A DNA stretch of 64,000 nt from Photobacterium profundum SS9 (GCF_000196255.1 NC_006371.1:1913585-1977584); one strand, 5' to 3'. Shown: positions 18,570 to 27,955, counted from the stretch's first letter. Translations and numbers: made by a program. Notes: a model not told the origin generated them from the letters alone.

Positions 18570-19451
18570 GGGTTCTGTCGCATCTTGGTGCTCAATAAAT
18601 AGCCATCATTACAATTGTCACCCGTTTTGACGAACGGATGGCAATTTAACCGGCTATCAGAGATGATAGGCTCGCTCCTTTATCTGACCTTGAGCTTCCC
18701 GATGCCCCTGAATTTCGTCAACAAACAGTTTCCTTCCGCGACTATTCTAATAGCGGTCCGCTGGTATGTGGCCTACAAGCTCAGTTACCGAGATATCGAG
18801 GAGTTATTGGCAGAGCGCGGGATTCGAGTTGACCACGCAACTATCCATCGCTGGGTGTTGGAGTATGCCCCACAGTTGGAAGCCGCGTTCCGTAATGGCA
18901 AGAAGCGTGCTGTCTCTGGTTCGTGGCGAATGGATGAGACCTACATCAAAGTCAAAGCTCGCTGGTTTTACCTCTATCGCGCTGTCGATAAATTCGGTGA
19001 CACCATCGATTTTATGTTAACTGAAAAACGAGATGAAGCTGCTTCTAGAAGATTCTTTAATAAAGCAATAGGGCTGCATGGTTTACCTGATAAGGTGGTT
19101 ATTGATAAAAGTGGTAGTAACGCCGCCGCTTTAGATACCTTAAATTGGCAGATTTGGTTTGCCGGCATAATCGGCGGATTTATTGAGGTACTCCAAGTGA
19201 AATATCTTAACAATATCGTGGAGCAAAGCCACCGAGCGGTGAAATGGAAGATGCGTACCGCGCTAGGATTCAAATCTATTGAGGGGGCTGAGGCGAGTAT
19301 CGCCGGTGTTGAGTTATGGCAGATGCTTCGCAACGGTCAGATGAAAAATGCTGGCGATATGCCGATTTGGGAGCAATTTTACTCCCTTGCGTCCTAACTG
19401 TATCTGGGGATAGGTGTTTCTACATTCTAATTCCAAGATGCGACAGAACCC
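18570..19451 (+). mobile_element. IS6/IS26-family insertion sequence, 882 bp
   Basis: The 19-bp terminal inverted repeats are perfect: GGGTTCTGTCGCATCTTGG at 18570-18588 and its complement at 19433-19451. The flanks (AATTAGAT and ATTACAGG) show no 8-bp duplication, which suggests recombination or adjacent deletion after insertion, common in this family. It separates the GlpT-like chimera from the integrase/replicase remnant. Confidence 0.92.
18615..19397 (+). CDS. IS6-family transposase
   Basis: The DDE transposase shows the IS6 signature: an N-terminal helix-turn-helix region (YKLSYRDIEELLAERGIRVDHATIHRWV), then DETYIKVKARWFYLYRAVDK with the first Asp, VVIDKSGSN with the second, and NNIVEQSHRAVKWKM with the catalytic Glu. 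It is 260 residues from the first ATG; family members are usually about 230-240, so ATG 18663 or the later MPLNF start may be the true one. The frame is intact. Confidence 0.9.
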   Translation: MSPVLTNGWQFNRLSEMIGSLLYLTLSFPMPLNFVNKQFPSATILIAVRWYVAYKLSYRDIEELLAERGIRVDHATIHRWVLEYAPQLEAAFRNGKKRAVSGSWRMDETYIKVKARWFYLYRAVDKFGDTIDFMLTEKRDEAASRRFFNKAIGLHGLPDKVVIDKSGSNAAALDTLNWQIWFAGIIGGFIEVLQVKYLNNIVEQSHRAVKWKMRTALGFKSIEGAEASIAGVELWQMLRNGQMKNAGDMPIWEQFYSLAS

Positions 19452-19623
19452 ATTACAGGTATGAGAAAAAGTAAGTCAAATGAAGCTTTGGTAAAGTGAG
19501 TTCTCGATCGGGCGCAACACACAATGGGGCAAATATGTGTTAGTGGTAAACCAGCAGAACACAAAACAACCGTCATGATCGCTTCAAAGGGCTGTTATCT
19601 GATATGGCTTGTTTAGTCTCACA

Positions 19624-20230
19624 CTACAACAAGCCTGCTTTTTTCTTTCGAAAGTAAGTAGCCCGACTGATCCCAAGATCTAACCACGGTTCACCGATAC
19701 TCGGACGCCCTCCCCCTTTACTGCACTTACCACCTTTTACCCCTTTCCTCGCCTGCGATTTCGAAAACTTAGCAGGGGTAAAGTGCCGCATCGTCAGATC
19801 GCCAATATTCTCTAATTGCCGTATATGCCCAATGACGGACATTATCAAAAGTGTCGCTGTTGCGACCCAATCCGCTCGCTCCCCTACCCGTTTTCGGATG
19901 GTTGCGGATATCAACAAAGTCCGTCAGATAATCGAGGCTGTAACCGTCCTCTGTCCAGCACTCGGTTTGCCAATGGGGATGGAGCGGATTTTTGGTGATA
20001 AGTCCCGCGTAACCTTCATCGGCCTGTAGTCGTTGCATGAACGCCGATTGAATCGCCGCCGCATAACGTATTGGCTCACTCAACAAGCTGACTTTATCTT
20101 GCAGGGCAATACTGGCATAGGTATGCCGCAGGTCATGCAAGGTCACATTTCTTGTTGTAATGTGACCTTGGGCATTATCGACTATCACGTGATATCGTGG
20201 GGTGTTCTGAGTGAGGCGGATTTGGAACAA
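19624..20230 (-). pseudogene. Fused remnant of a tyrosine integrase and a replicase
   Basis: Reading leftward from 20230, the frame first encodes a piece of a tyrosine recombinase (TLHDLRHTYASIALQDKV, with the conserved H-x-x-R box). It switches at about 20080 into part of a plasmid/phage replicase (YAAAIQSAFMQRL...GLITKNPLH). Near 19820 the frame is lost, but the C-terminus continues in the next frame (RQLENIGDLTMRHFTPAKF...ISRATYFRKKKAGLL) to 19624. This is a deletion remnant of an integrated plasmid- or satellite-like element. It lies beside tRNA-Ser, the likely integration target. Confidence 0.72.
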
Positions 20231-20261
20231 ATGCCTCTAGCCACATGCGCTAGACGCAAAA

Positions 20262-20281
20262 AGGGCGGAAAGATAGGGATT
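20262..20281. repeat. att-like partial copy of the tRNA-Ser 3' end
   Basis: GGCGGAAAGATAGGGATTT at 20263-20281 differs by one base from GGCGGAGAGATAGGGATTT at 20453-20471, the 3' end of tRNA-Ser. A duplicated tRNA 3' end beside an integrase remnant is the usual footprint of site-specific integration (attR/attL). Confidence 0.62.
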
Positions 20282-20413
20282 TATTACTCGCAAGCTCGTA
20301 CCCTTCGGGCTATTGCCTTTTCGCGCCTTCGGAACGGGCAATGTGCTTTCGCTTCGCTCAGGTGAACCCTGTCTAGGATTCTGCATCCCTATCTTAGTGG
20401 TAAACTCCAGACG

Positions 20414-20442
20414 TAAAAAAACCGCTAACAGAGTAGCGGTTT
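20414..20442 (-). terminator. Rho-independent terminator of tRNA-Ser
   Basis: On the minus strand, AAACCGCTACTCTGTTAGCG forms a GC-containing hairpin followed by a T7 run, 10 bp beyond the tRNA 3' end. Confidence 0.85.
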
Positions 20443-20451
20443 CTTTGAATG

Positions 20452-20542
20452 TGGCGGAGAGATAGGGATTTGAACCCTAGAAGGGCTATAAACCCTTGCC
20501 GGTTTTCAAGACCGGTGCTTTCGACCACTCAGCCATCTCTCC
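20452..20542 (-). tRNA. tRNA-Ser (anticodon UGA), first copy
   Basis: The minus strand reads GGAGAGATGGCTGAGTGG at the 5' end. It has a long variable arm typical of serine tRNAs, the anticodon loop CTTGAAA with TGA as anticodon, the T-arm GGTTCAAATCC, and an encoded CCA end. An identical second copy lies at 53423-53513. The remnant integrase and att-like repeat to its left show that it has served as an integration site. Confidence 0.95.
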
Positions 20543-20938
20543 AACGCGGTGAATAATACGTATAACCATAGTGGCTGTAAACCCCTAAATCGTCGATTGC
20601 TTGTGAATTAAACAATCACAGTAAAAAAACCAACCAACCGCTTTAAAAACAAGCAGTTCGAGCAATTTAATTGCTTATATTTAAGCTTAGAATATGCGAT
20701 TAAAACCGGTTGCATAATGGATGAATAAGCGCGAAAGAAAACTTGATCTGGAACCGTGTTTTTTACTGAGCGTGAACGATCGAAGATACGCCCAAAAACA
20801 CATTAGAAATAGTAAATTTTAGTGTTATTTTCACAAATACGAATTAGATCACAAACTCAATATTATAAACTTAACGCATGCATTTTCATTTGGTACACAT
20901 ATGTTGAATCCAACGCAGGGTTTCTTTCGGAGGTAATT
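20543..20938. other. Intergenic region, tRNA-Ser promoter and leader of the next gene
   Basis: The 22 bp upstream of the tRNA (AACGCGGTGAATAATACGTA) are repeated upstream of the second tRNA-Ser copy, so the promoter region was duplicated with the gene. The rest is AT-rich and holds no convincing gene. Confidence 0.5.
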
Positions 20939-21136
20939 GTGTCTATCAATTCTATCGACCACACAGAGATATCAGATGTATCTTCTAAGTGGGATTACAA
21001 AGATGAAACAGCTTCAAATCTTGCCTCAACAAAGAAGCAGCAATCTGAAGCAAGAAGACGTATTGAAACGTTAAAAGATATTCGAGAGAGCGGCTTTAGT
21101 ATTGAAGAAGCAAAAGAACTAGGGCTTCTCCATTAA
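20939..21136 (+). CDS. Small conserved-looking protein, 65 residues
   Basis: A GTG start at 20939 is preceded by a perfect GGAGGT, which decides the start; the frame also extends upstream without such a signal. The protein is hydrophilic and charged (KKQQSEARRRIETLKDIRE) and ends in GFSIEEAKELGLLH. I do not recognise a named family. A hairpin terminator follows at 21173, so it appears to be a single-gene unit. Confidence 0.65.
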   Translation: MSINSIDHTEISDVSSKWDYKDETASNLASTKKQQSEARRRIETLKDIRESGFSIEEAKELGLLH

Positions 21137-21172
21137 GTCACTTCCATCCCCTATTTTATTCAATCGTAAACT

Positions 21173-21191
21173 AGAGCGCCAATGCGGCGCT
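21173..21191 (+). terminator. Hairpin after the 65-residue gene
   Basis: AGCGCC and GGCGCT pair around a 5-base loop and are followed by TTTAGTTGT, a modest T-run on the plus strand. Confidence 0.55.
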
Positions 21192-21232
21192 TTAGTTGTG
21201 TATATACCCCGAGCAGATACTGAAAATGACGA

Positions 21233-22816
21233 CTAATGGCTTTTCACCCACAATTTTGAAAAATCACACCAACCAACATTGTTCACCCGTATGCCTTGAA
21301 TTTTTAGTGGCGCGGTTAATTTAAAACTTTCTTGCCTTATCATCGTCAAGATTCGATCACCTGATAACCAAGTCAGTATCGACCGTAATACACCTTCAGC
21401 TTGTTGTTTGTCTTGTGTCGCTTGTGCCTGATGGAGTAATGCCAGTAATTTTTGGTATAGCGGCGGTGATAAAATTTGTGGCCATAAGCTGTAGGTATAA
21501 AAAAATGCCAATAAACTGGTTAGGCTACAACCTTCAATTCGTATCCCTCCTAAGCTAATATCTGTTTCTTTTTGTTGTTCACCGAAAGACACACAAGTAG
21601 AAATAACATGTTGATGATTAGCTAATGCTTGATTCAGTAGTTGAGCATAGTAGCGACACTCATTATTATCATCGTAGCTGAAGGTAACTGGGTAATAAAT
21701 CTCGCCGAGAATAAGCCGTTTTTCTTGAAGAACATCGATAATAGCCTTGCTAACTATTCTCTCTCTCAACTGTGGCTTTTTAATCATCATATAAAAGTAA
21801 CCAACATCGTTACATGCCGCGGTATAAACCTGCTCGGGCTGATCCAAAAAGAACGAACCTTCACTGCACAATTTATCTTTAGCCCAATCAGGGTGTATCC
21901 ATAATTCGATGCTATCAATTAAGGCATTCTTACCTGAATAATTGTTGTTTCTTTTTAATCGAAATAATCGTGATGACGCAATATCAATCATAAAAGAACC
22001 AGACCCAACAGGTGCTTCAGGATTGATAATGAGCCGACCATACTGGCTTGGCATTATTGATGTCTCAGAACGCCCCAATAATGCAGGAAGGTGCCAATCA
22101 GGTCTTGATAGCGAAATTCGAATAGATTCCGGTGACAGCACATCAATGCTTTCAATATGCTCGTATAACGATCGCCAATAGGGGTTATTAATTAACACCA
22201 GTAAGCTAAGAACAATATCTTCAACTTTCATTGGCGTTTGATCTTGATATTGCACTCCAGACTGCAAATAGAATGTCCAATTTATTCCCTCTTCATCGCT
22301 TTCCCAATGGTGAGCAAGCGACGGCTTTATTTCACCAAAATCATCTTCGGTTAAGCGTTGAAAAACATGCAAGATTAGATGTCGTTCTGTTCTATCAAGG
22401 GCATAGTGTGGGTGCAGTGTTTTTATTTCTCGATGAAAAGGAATACGAATAGCTTGGCTGTTATGTTGGGTCGATGAAATCAGGTATTTTTTAAGTTCAG
22501 ACGATACATGCCGATCATTAAAGCCTGCAAGTTTAAATACAGACTCATGCTTTCCCGCTTCTAGGGCATCCCCCATCAGTTGATAACAGGCATTAATGGG
22601 TTCTTGATTACACACTAATAATGAACGCTTCCCTCGCCCAGGTTCGGGTTGCCACACTAACCATTCTAGTGCCGACATTTGTTGCAGCAAGGTACGCGCA
22701 TGTCGGGAAGTGCACCCTAACGCAGCAGCAACATCAGCGAGTGTGGTTTCTGATTCACCGGGTCCAAAGTATTTAAATAACAGCTCATAGGTTTCTAGCT
22801 TCTTTTTATTGTTCAT
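21233..22816 (-). CDS. SgrR-like transcriptional regulator with solute-binding domain
   Basis: The 527 residues match the SgrR family. An N-terminal winged helix (ETTLADVAAALGCTSRHARTLLQQM, about residues 20-55) is followed by a domain of the oligopeptide-binding protein type (FHREIKTLHPHYALDRTERHL; IKPSLAHHWESDEEGINWTFYL). In enterobacteria SgrR senses sugar-phosphate stress through this domain. Vibrionaceae carry several paralogues whose targets are unknown, so I do not give the symbol. The gene overlaps the small upstream gene by 11 bp, forming a two-gene operon. Confidence 0.82.
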   Translation of the reverse strand: MNNKKKLETYELLFKYFGPGESETTLADVAAALGCTSRHARTLLQQMSALEWLVWQPEPGRGKRSLLVCNQEPINACYQLMGDALEAGKHESVFKLAGFNDRHVSSELKKYLISSTQHNSQAIRIPFHREIKTLHPHYALDRTERHLILHVFQRLTEDDFGEIKPSLAHHWESDEEGINWTFYLQSGVQYQDQTPMKVEDIVLSLLVLINNPYWRSLYEHIESIDVLSPESIRISLSRPDWHLPALLGRSETSIMPSQYGRLIINPEAPVGSGSFMIDIASSRLFRLKRNNNYSGKNALIDSIELWIHPDWAKDKLCSEGSFFLDQPEQVYTAACNDVGYFYMMIKKPQLRERIVSKAIIDVLQEKRLILGEIYYPVTFSYDDNNECRYYAQLLNQALANHQHVISTCVSFGEQQKETDISLGGIRIEGCSLTSLLAFFYTYSLWPQILSPPLYQKLLALLHQAQATQDKQQAEGVLRSILTWLSGDRILTMIRQESFKLTAPLKIQGIRVNNVGWCDFSKLWVKSH

Positions 22817-23000
22817 TTTTTTCTCTATGTAGTCGCTCTAACTCTGCCAGAGATAATGGTACTCGCCGAATATCATAAATTTGATCAAGACGATCCATTC
22901 TTTCTTCTAACGACATGTGAACGATTTTTGCGAGCAAACCGTTTTGTATTTCATCACACGCCGTTGCTTTAAAAAATACCGCTAAATGATGTCTCAACAT
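22806..23000 (-). CDS. Small protein preceding the SgrR-like gene, 64 residues
   Basis: The ATG at 23000 is preceded by GAGG and the frame overlaps the SgrR-like gene by 11 bp, suggesting translational coupling. The sequence is mildly basic and helical (LSLEERMDRLDQIYDIRRVPLSLAELERLHREK). No family is recognised. Its position suggests a role with the regulator. Confidence 0.5.
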   Translation of the reverse strand: MLRHHLAVFFKATACDEIQNGLLAKIVHMSLEERMDRLDQIYDIRRVPLSLAELERLHREKNEQ

Positions 23001-23363
23001 AATAGTTACTTACCTCTTCAGAACAATGAGGTAACTGTAACGGTAGCTGATAGAAGGAAACAGAGAACAAATTTTCCAACTGTTCCTCTTTTAGCCTAAA
23101 CACGGAAGTGACACACATTAAAGCCATCACCGAACGCCCCTATAGATCTCGACGTACTTTTTACTTAATCACTACACCTGTGCGTAATTCATAGATAAAA
23201 CCAATTGAATTAATAAGCATAGTCGTCTTTTTTTTCTGAGCGCAAGCCTGTAAATTACAGCCATAAACTTGAGTTACCTTCATTGGCTAAATATAGAGCT
23301 TATGAAGACAACCTAGATAAAAATAATTCTAAAAAGTAAACAGCCAGAAAACGGATAATAATT

Positions 23364-23804
23364 ATGAATACAATGACAACACGTTGCCCACACTGTAAAG
23401 CGATGAATCGCATACCAACAGAGCGCATTGAAGACACAGCAACATGCGGTTCGTGCAAAGAGAAGCTATTAGATGGAAAGCCAATTGAAGGCACGACAAG
23501 CAACTTCTTATCGTTAATCCAGAGTGACACACCTGTTGTTGTCGATTTTTGGGCACCATGGTGTAACCCTTGTGTGGGCTTCGCACCCATTTTTGAAGAT
23601 GTTGCTGCAGAGCGTTCTGGTGACGCTCGCTTTGTAAAAATAGATACTGAAGCACAACAAGAACTTGCTGCCCAATATCGTATTCGTAGTATTCCAACCA
23701 TTATGGTATTCAAAAATGGTCAACTACTGAATAATTTGAACGGTGCGTTACCAAAATCACAATTTAATCAATGGTTAAATGAAACGCTTGAACAAGCGAA
23801 ATAA
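23364..23804 (+). CDS. trxC: Thioredoxin 2 with unusual WCNPC active site
   Basis: The 146-residue protein has the N-terminal zinc ribbon that separates TrxC from TrxA (RCPHCKAMN and ATCGSCKEK, residues about 8-35), followed by a thioredoxin fold with FWAPWCNPC. The usual redox motif is WCGPC; here the Gly is Asn. Such changes alter redox potential in related proteins. The cis-Pro region (SIPTIMVF) is normal. It stands alone. The role is cytoplasmic disulfide reduction, often under oxidative stress. Confidence 0.92.
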   Translation: MNTMTTRCPHCKAMNRIPTERIEDTATCGSCKEKLLDGKPIEGTTSNFLSLIQSDTPVVVDFWAPWCNPCVGFAPIFEDVAAERSGDARFVKIDTEAQQELAAQYRIRSIPTIMVFKNGQLLNNLNGALPKSQFNQWLNETLEQAK

Positions 23805-24004
23805 CAGAAACTAAAGCATCTATTACCCAAGCTAATTTTCTATTTCTTGTCACAATGCTTCTGTAAAGGAGTGTCGGGCTGAAAAATGGATGATGATGTG
23901 GTTACTAGGAGTGAAATGCTGCCGTGGTCATAACTCATTGAGTGACTTTGCGATAAAGCCTAGTTATTCATACGGTTAATCGATTGGTTTTAATAAGCAG
24001 GAAA

Positions 24005-24048
24005 GGACATCCAAAAGACCAAAGCGTACTTCGACTTTATGGATGTCC
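24005..24048. terminator. Inverted repeat between trxC and the RidA gene
   Basis: GGACATCCA (24005-24013) pairs with TGGATGTCC (24040-24048) around a 26-base loop. It lies between two convergent genes, so a bidirectional terminator is likely, though no T-run is seen. Confidence 0.4.
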
Positions 24049-24077
24049 CGACTTAATATCTTGTAGACAAATGCCTG

Positions 24078-25313
24078 TTATGCCTGTGGAGGTGTGCCTT
24101 CACAGTTAGAAACAACAGCATCAATTTGCACTAAAGCACCCATAGGGATAGCTGAAACACCCACAACTGTTCTTGCAGGAAGATCGCCTTTGAAGAAAGT
24201 CGTGTAAATTTCGTTTACAGCATCAATATCTTCGATATTTTTAAGTTGGATATTGATTTTAACTGTATCGTCCATCACATGGTCAACACTTTCAATAATT
24301 GCCTTAATATTGTTTAGACATTGTTCTGCTTGCGCTTTTACGTCACCAGCAACTAATTCATTTGTTTTCGGGTCTAAAGGTAATTGGCCAGAAACATGGT
24401 TGTAGTGAGAGAAAGCTACAGTGTGTGAGTATGTCGCTTTTGGTGCATTTTCCGTATTGTTTGCTTCAATAACAAGTAAACGAGTATCTTCAGGAAGTTG
24501 TGGTGGTGTACCGTCACCGTGTGATACAGATGTATCAATTTGTACCAAAGCGCCCATTGGTAAAGCTGAAGCGTTAACTATTGAGCGTACAGGGACATAG
24601 TTCGGGTAAAATTTTGCACAAACTTCGTTTACCGCTTCAACATCAGCGATATCTTTAAGGAAGATAGTCGTTTTAACCACATCGTCCATTACGTGATCGA
24701 TGCTTTCTAAAATTGCTTTAATGTTATTTAAGCACTGTTCAGTTTGCTCTTTAACACCACCTGCTACCAACGCACCTGTTTTTGGATCGACTGGTAATTG
24801 AGAAGCAAGGTTATTGTAGTGAGAAAATGCAACAGTTTGTGAGTATAGACCTTTTGGTGCGTTTTCTGTGTCTCTAGATACTTTGATTAGAGCACAAGGA
24901 GCTTGTGGAGTAGTTCCTTCACCATTAGAGATAAGTGCATCAATTTGTACTAAAGCATCACTCATCGGTAATGCTGCAACTGCAACTACCGTACGTGTAG
25001 GAAGAGCACTTTGGAAGAAAGTTGTGTAAATTTCATCGATAGCTTCGATGTCTGAAATATTCTTAACGAAGATATTCAATTTAACAACATCGTCCATTAC
25101 ATGGCCGATACTTTCTACGATTGCTTTAATATTGTTTAAGCACTGTGTTGCCTGCTCTTTTACAGAACCAACAACAATTTCACCCGTTTTAGGATCAACA
25201 GGTAATTGCGCTGAAATATTATTATAATGAGAAAAAGCTACAGTTTGTGTAGATACAGAACTTTGTGGTGCATTCTCTGTGTTTCTTGAAAACTTAATGA
25301 TATCGCCAGACAT
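24078..25313 (-). CDS. Triple RidA/YjgF fusion protein
   Basis: The 411 residues consist of three tandem RidA domains of about 135 residues each. Each carries the pattern TENAP...TVAFSHYNN..(A/G)QLP.DPKTGE, QCLNNIKAI and a C-terminal Arg (PTRTVV, PVRSIV, PARTVV) at the position of the Arg that binds the substrate carboxylate in RidA. RidA proteins form trimers with active sites between subunits; a three-domain chain could fold as a pseudo-trimer. The expected activity is hydrolysis of reactive enamine/imine intermediates. Repeats 1-3 are clearly homologous but diverged. The upstream region resembles that of arcC (see 25391). Confidence 0.9.
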   Translation of the reverse strand: MSGDIIKFSRNTENAPQSSVSTQTVAFSHYNNISAQLPVDPKTGEIVVGSVKEQATQCLNNIKAIVESIGHVMDDVVKLNIFVKNISDIEAIDEIYTTFFQSALPTRTVVAVAALPMSDALVQIDALISNGEGTTPQAPCALIKVSRDTENAPKGLYSQTVAFSHYNNLASQLPVDPKTGALVAGGVKEQTEQCLNNIKAILESIDHVMDDVVKTTIFLKDIADVEAVNEVCAKFYPNYVPVRSIVNASALPMGALVQIDTSVSHGDGTPPQLPEDTRLLVIEANNTENAPKATYSHTVAFSHYNHVSGQLPLDPKTNELVAGDVKAQAEQCLNNIKAIIESVDHVMDDTVKINIQLKNIEDIDAVNEIYTTFFKGDLPARTVVGVSAIPMGALVQIDAVVSNCEGTPPQA

Positions 25314-25390
25314 ATAGATACTTCTCTTTAATAAATTTTATTTGAAGGAATAAACTAAGTGGCGCCATGGTAAGTGAAATTATTTAGGGG

Positions 25391-25600
25391 AAATGTGATA
25401 GGCATCAAAATATCATTTCACTAGAAATAGCTAATTGATAGAATGAATAGTCATTATACGATTAATTATCCGCGAGTATGCGAGTTATCTGGCTGTTATG
25501 TCATTTTTTTTACGAATGATTCGTTAATTATGAATATAATCTCAGTAATTTAAATGCTCTATTAGCTTAATTTAATCCAATTTTGATACGTTGTTCACAA
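25391..25600 (-). promoter_or_regulatory. Upstream region of the RidA fusion gene with CRP/FNR-like site, homologous to the arcC upstream region
   Basis: AAATGTGATAGGCATCAAAA at 25391-25410 contains TGTGA-N6-TCA and, on the other strand, TTGAT-N4-ATCAC, close to CRP and FNR consensus sites. This stretch and the following 180 bp align with 36835-37040 upstream of arcC: shared blocks include ACTAGAAA, CATTAT.CGATTAA.TATCC and AT.ATCTCAG. This suggests shared control of the two genes by a CRP/FNR-family regulator. Confidence 0.55.
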
Positions 25601-25844
25601 TATTTTCATGCAAACTCAAGAATAAGCGCTATTGGTGCATTATTTATGTGGTTATAAATGCATAAATTCCCTGAAGTGTCTCACGGAGTTTATCTTCTTC
25701 GTAAGAAAAGGGTTCACCACCACTCACAACGACTATTCTCCATTACCTCAGTTCTATGTTCGTACCTCAGATCTTTTCCAACGTATTTTAAATCGCCTTA
25801 TATACTTAAAAATACTCCATTGGGTCACTTTAAGGCGGAACGAA

Positions 25845-26705
25845 ATGTTGAAACGCGTTCACTTTCAATCTTCTTTTATCATGTTATTCGTCTTACTCCT
25901 TGTCGGCTGTAGCTCAACATCAGAGACAAGACCTGACCTAGCTGAGTACAGTTTTCTTGATTCAACCAAAAGCTTTCTCGAATTAAATAGCACCAGATCT
26001 AATGGAGCGGTGGTTGATAAAGGCAACTTTTATCCGAAAAGTGCGTATTCATTTAGCTATCGATATTGCGCTAATAGTGCACAACAGGCGAAGAACGATA
26101 TTGCCGAATTCCTCGCTCTCGCCAAAAGAACCTGTGATGCCAACATTGGTACGTTAGTCCATCAAGAAACGGCATCATGGTGTGTCTACAATGCAAATAC
26201 CGTTGAAGAACGCCCTATCTTTTCAGCGCGTATTTCTAGCACAGAACTTTGGGCTGACTTGTGTTTAGATGGACCCTTTGTCACTTTACGAGTCATCGAA
26301 AATACCAATGCCCCCTCTAATGAATGGCTTGGCGCGGCTCAAATACTTGGTTATCAACCTTACTCGATACACCGTACACTTATTAACGATAATGACGATC
26401 TAGCCAGCACAGCGTATACATCACAACCCAACGTGACAGTACAACCTCAAGTGTGGACAGAAGAAAGTCAGTTCATTTATACCAATAAAGGGCAAACAGT
26501 TTGCTTGTTTGAACAACCTAAAGGTTCGAGTTTAGGTCACACTTACCAAGGCACAGTAATGCAGGCCTACAAAGGACGGGTAAAAGTATTAGCAACAGCC
26601 AAGTTTAAAGGAGATATTCGGATCGCACCTGCGCTTGAAAGAGTCGATTGGTATCGTGAAGCATACATAGATGCAGCGGCAAGCTCTTGGTTCGTCTGTG
26701 GATAA
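25845..26705 (+). CDS. Putative lipoprotein, 286 residues
   Basis: The frame is open from 25632, but the ATG at 25845 (with AAGGCGGA upstream) gives a clean lipoprotein signal: a basic start (MLKRVHF), a hydrophobic core and the lipobox LLVG-C. The remaining part is hydrophilic and holds several Cys (YRYCANSAQ, RTCDANIG, ASWCVYN, WADLCLDG). I do not recognise the family. It ends 14 bp from the convergent acetyltransferase gene. Confidence 0.72.
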   Translation: MLKRVHFQSSFIMLFVLLLVGCSSTSETRPDLAEYSFLDSTKSFLELNSTRSNGAVVDKGNFYPKSAYSFSYRYCANSAQQAKNDIAEFLALAKRTCDANIGTLVHQETASWCVYNANTVEERPIFSARISSTELWADLCLDGPFVTLRVIENTNAPSNEWLGAAQILGYQPYSIHRTLINDNDDLASTAYTSQPNVTVQPQVWTEESQFIYTNKGQTVCLFEQPKGSSLGHTYQGTVMQAYKGRVKVLATAKFKGDIRIAPALERVDWYREAYIDAAASSWFVCG

Positions 26706-26719
26706 GGTGGATAAGCGTA

Positions 26720-27166
26720 TTATAAAACACGCTCAAAAGGTATACATCCACCCGGGAAATCTTTTGCGCTACCGATTTGTTCAAACCCCATCTTTTGATA
26801 GAAAGAGGCAGCATAGAACGAAGAGTTTAATTTAACCGTTGATTGAGGTGAACACCGCTTACATATAGCCAACGCATGAAAAATAAGCTGTTTTCCAATT
26901 CCTTGATGATGAAAATCAGGATCGACAAAAAGATTAGAGATATAACAAAAATCTTTAATTAATATCGTACCAACAACTTTATCGTCAATACGGTATATGT
27001 AGTGTGCTGTACTTTCTTGATGACATTTCCACCATAGAATCTCATCAACACTGCAGGCTATAAGCCCATCAGCCTCAGCGGTTGGTACATCGATACACGT
27101 TTTAATCGACTTACTAATTAACTTAATAATATCTGAAACATCTGTATCATTTACTTGTTCAATCAA
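26720..27166 (-). CDS. GNAT-family N-acetyltransferase
   Basis: The 148-residue protein has the GNAT fold signature: ISNLFVDPDFHHQGIGKQLI, containing the acetyl-CoA-binding R/Q-x-x-G-x-G/A loop in the form HHQGIGKQL, and a C-terminal YQKMGFEQIG. The substrate cannot be told. It stands between the lipoprotein gene and the cupin gene. Confidence 0.85.
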   Translation of the reverse strand: MIEQVNDTDVSDIIKLISKSIKTCIDVPTAEADGLIACSVDEILWWKCHQESTAHYIYRIDDKVVGTILIKDFCYISNLFVDPDFHHQGIGKQLIFHALAICKRCSPQSTVKLNSSFYAASFYQKMGFEQIGSAKDFPGGCIPFERVL

Positions 27167-27253
27167 CGTCGTTTCTACTCGTTATCCTTAACTGAAAGGC
27201 TAGTATCCCCTCATTGTCTTTAATTGTCCAAAACGGCAATACGGACTGCCTTT

Positions 27254-27955
27254 TCAGCGGCTTCTAATGCCCCCAGAGACAGCAGCATGATTAAGCTGAT
27301 GTAAATGATGACCTGTTTTTATCCACACGATACAACCTGTGTGTCCCGCTTTCGCGTTCAGTTTTTCCCCTATCGGTAAACGTAACCAATCATGCTTAGT
27401 ATAATTTACGCCATCATGCTCGCAGCCACCGTCAATGATCAAGATTTCGATGCCCCCTGTGTTCTCTAGCATGATCGTTGATTGTTGATCCCAACGCTCT
27501 AAACGTACAGCTTCATGCTTAAAGTGGTGTAATGGTTGAATCGCAACACCAATTCGCGCTTCATCTTTCACAAAATAACGTTGTTGGGTGTCAATGTGCA
27601 CGGGTTGAGTATCCCCTTCTTGAAACTGCCCGAGTTTCACCAGAATCATACAGCCAGGTTCAACGGAAGGCGTATGAAATGTACCGGGAGGGTTTCTCAT
27701 ATACGTACCTATAGGATAACGGCCATGTTCATCGGCAAACTCACCATCTAACACTAAGAACTCTTCACCACCGTCATGAATATGGGATGAAAAGTAACTG
27801 TTGGGTTCATAACGAACGATGGTCGTCGCAATGGCAATCTCACCACCATCACGCTCTAGCATTTTTCGTTTTACTTCTTTTATAGGTGACGAAGACCATT
27901 GTGACTGCTTAAAGAATGCATTCACTTTTTTCGTAAGATCGATATTGAGTTTCAT
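27254..27955 (-). CDS. ChrR-like double-cupin protein
   Basis: The 233 residues hold two cupin barrels. The first has the metal-binding pattern SSHIHDGGEEFLVLDGEF...HTPSVEPG (residues about 55-100) seen in the ChrR cupin family; the second (about 140-220) is weaker (GGIEILIIDGG). The zinc-binding N-terminal anti-sigma part of true ChrR is absent, so this is a stand-alone cupin, perhaps an enzyme or metabolite sensor. It is divergent from the LysR gene at 28207, which probably regulates it. Confidence 0.8.
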   Translation of the reverse strand: MKLNIDLTKKVNAFFKQSQWSSSPIKEVKRKMLERDGGEIAIATTIVRYEPNSYFSSHIHDGGEEFLVLDGEFADEHGRYPIGTYMRNPPGTFHTPSVEPGCMILVKLGQFQEGDTQPVHIDTQQRYFVKDEARIGVAIQPLHHFKHEAVRLERWDQQSTIMLENTGGIEILIIDGGCEHDGVNYTKHDWLRLPIGEKLNAKAGHTGCIVWIKTGHHLHQLNHAAVSGGIRSR

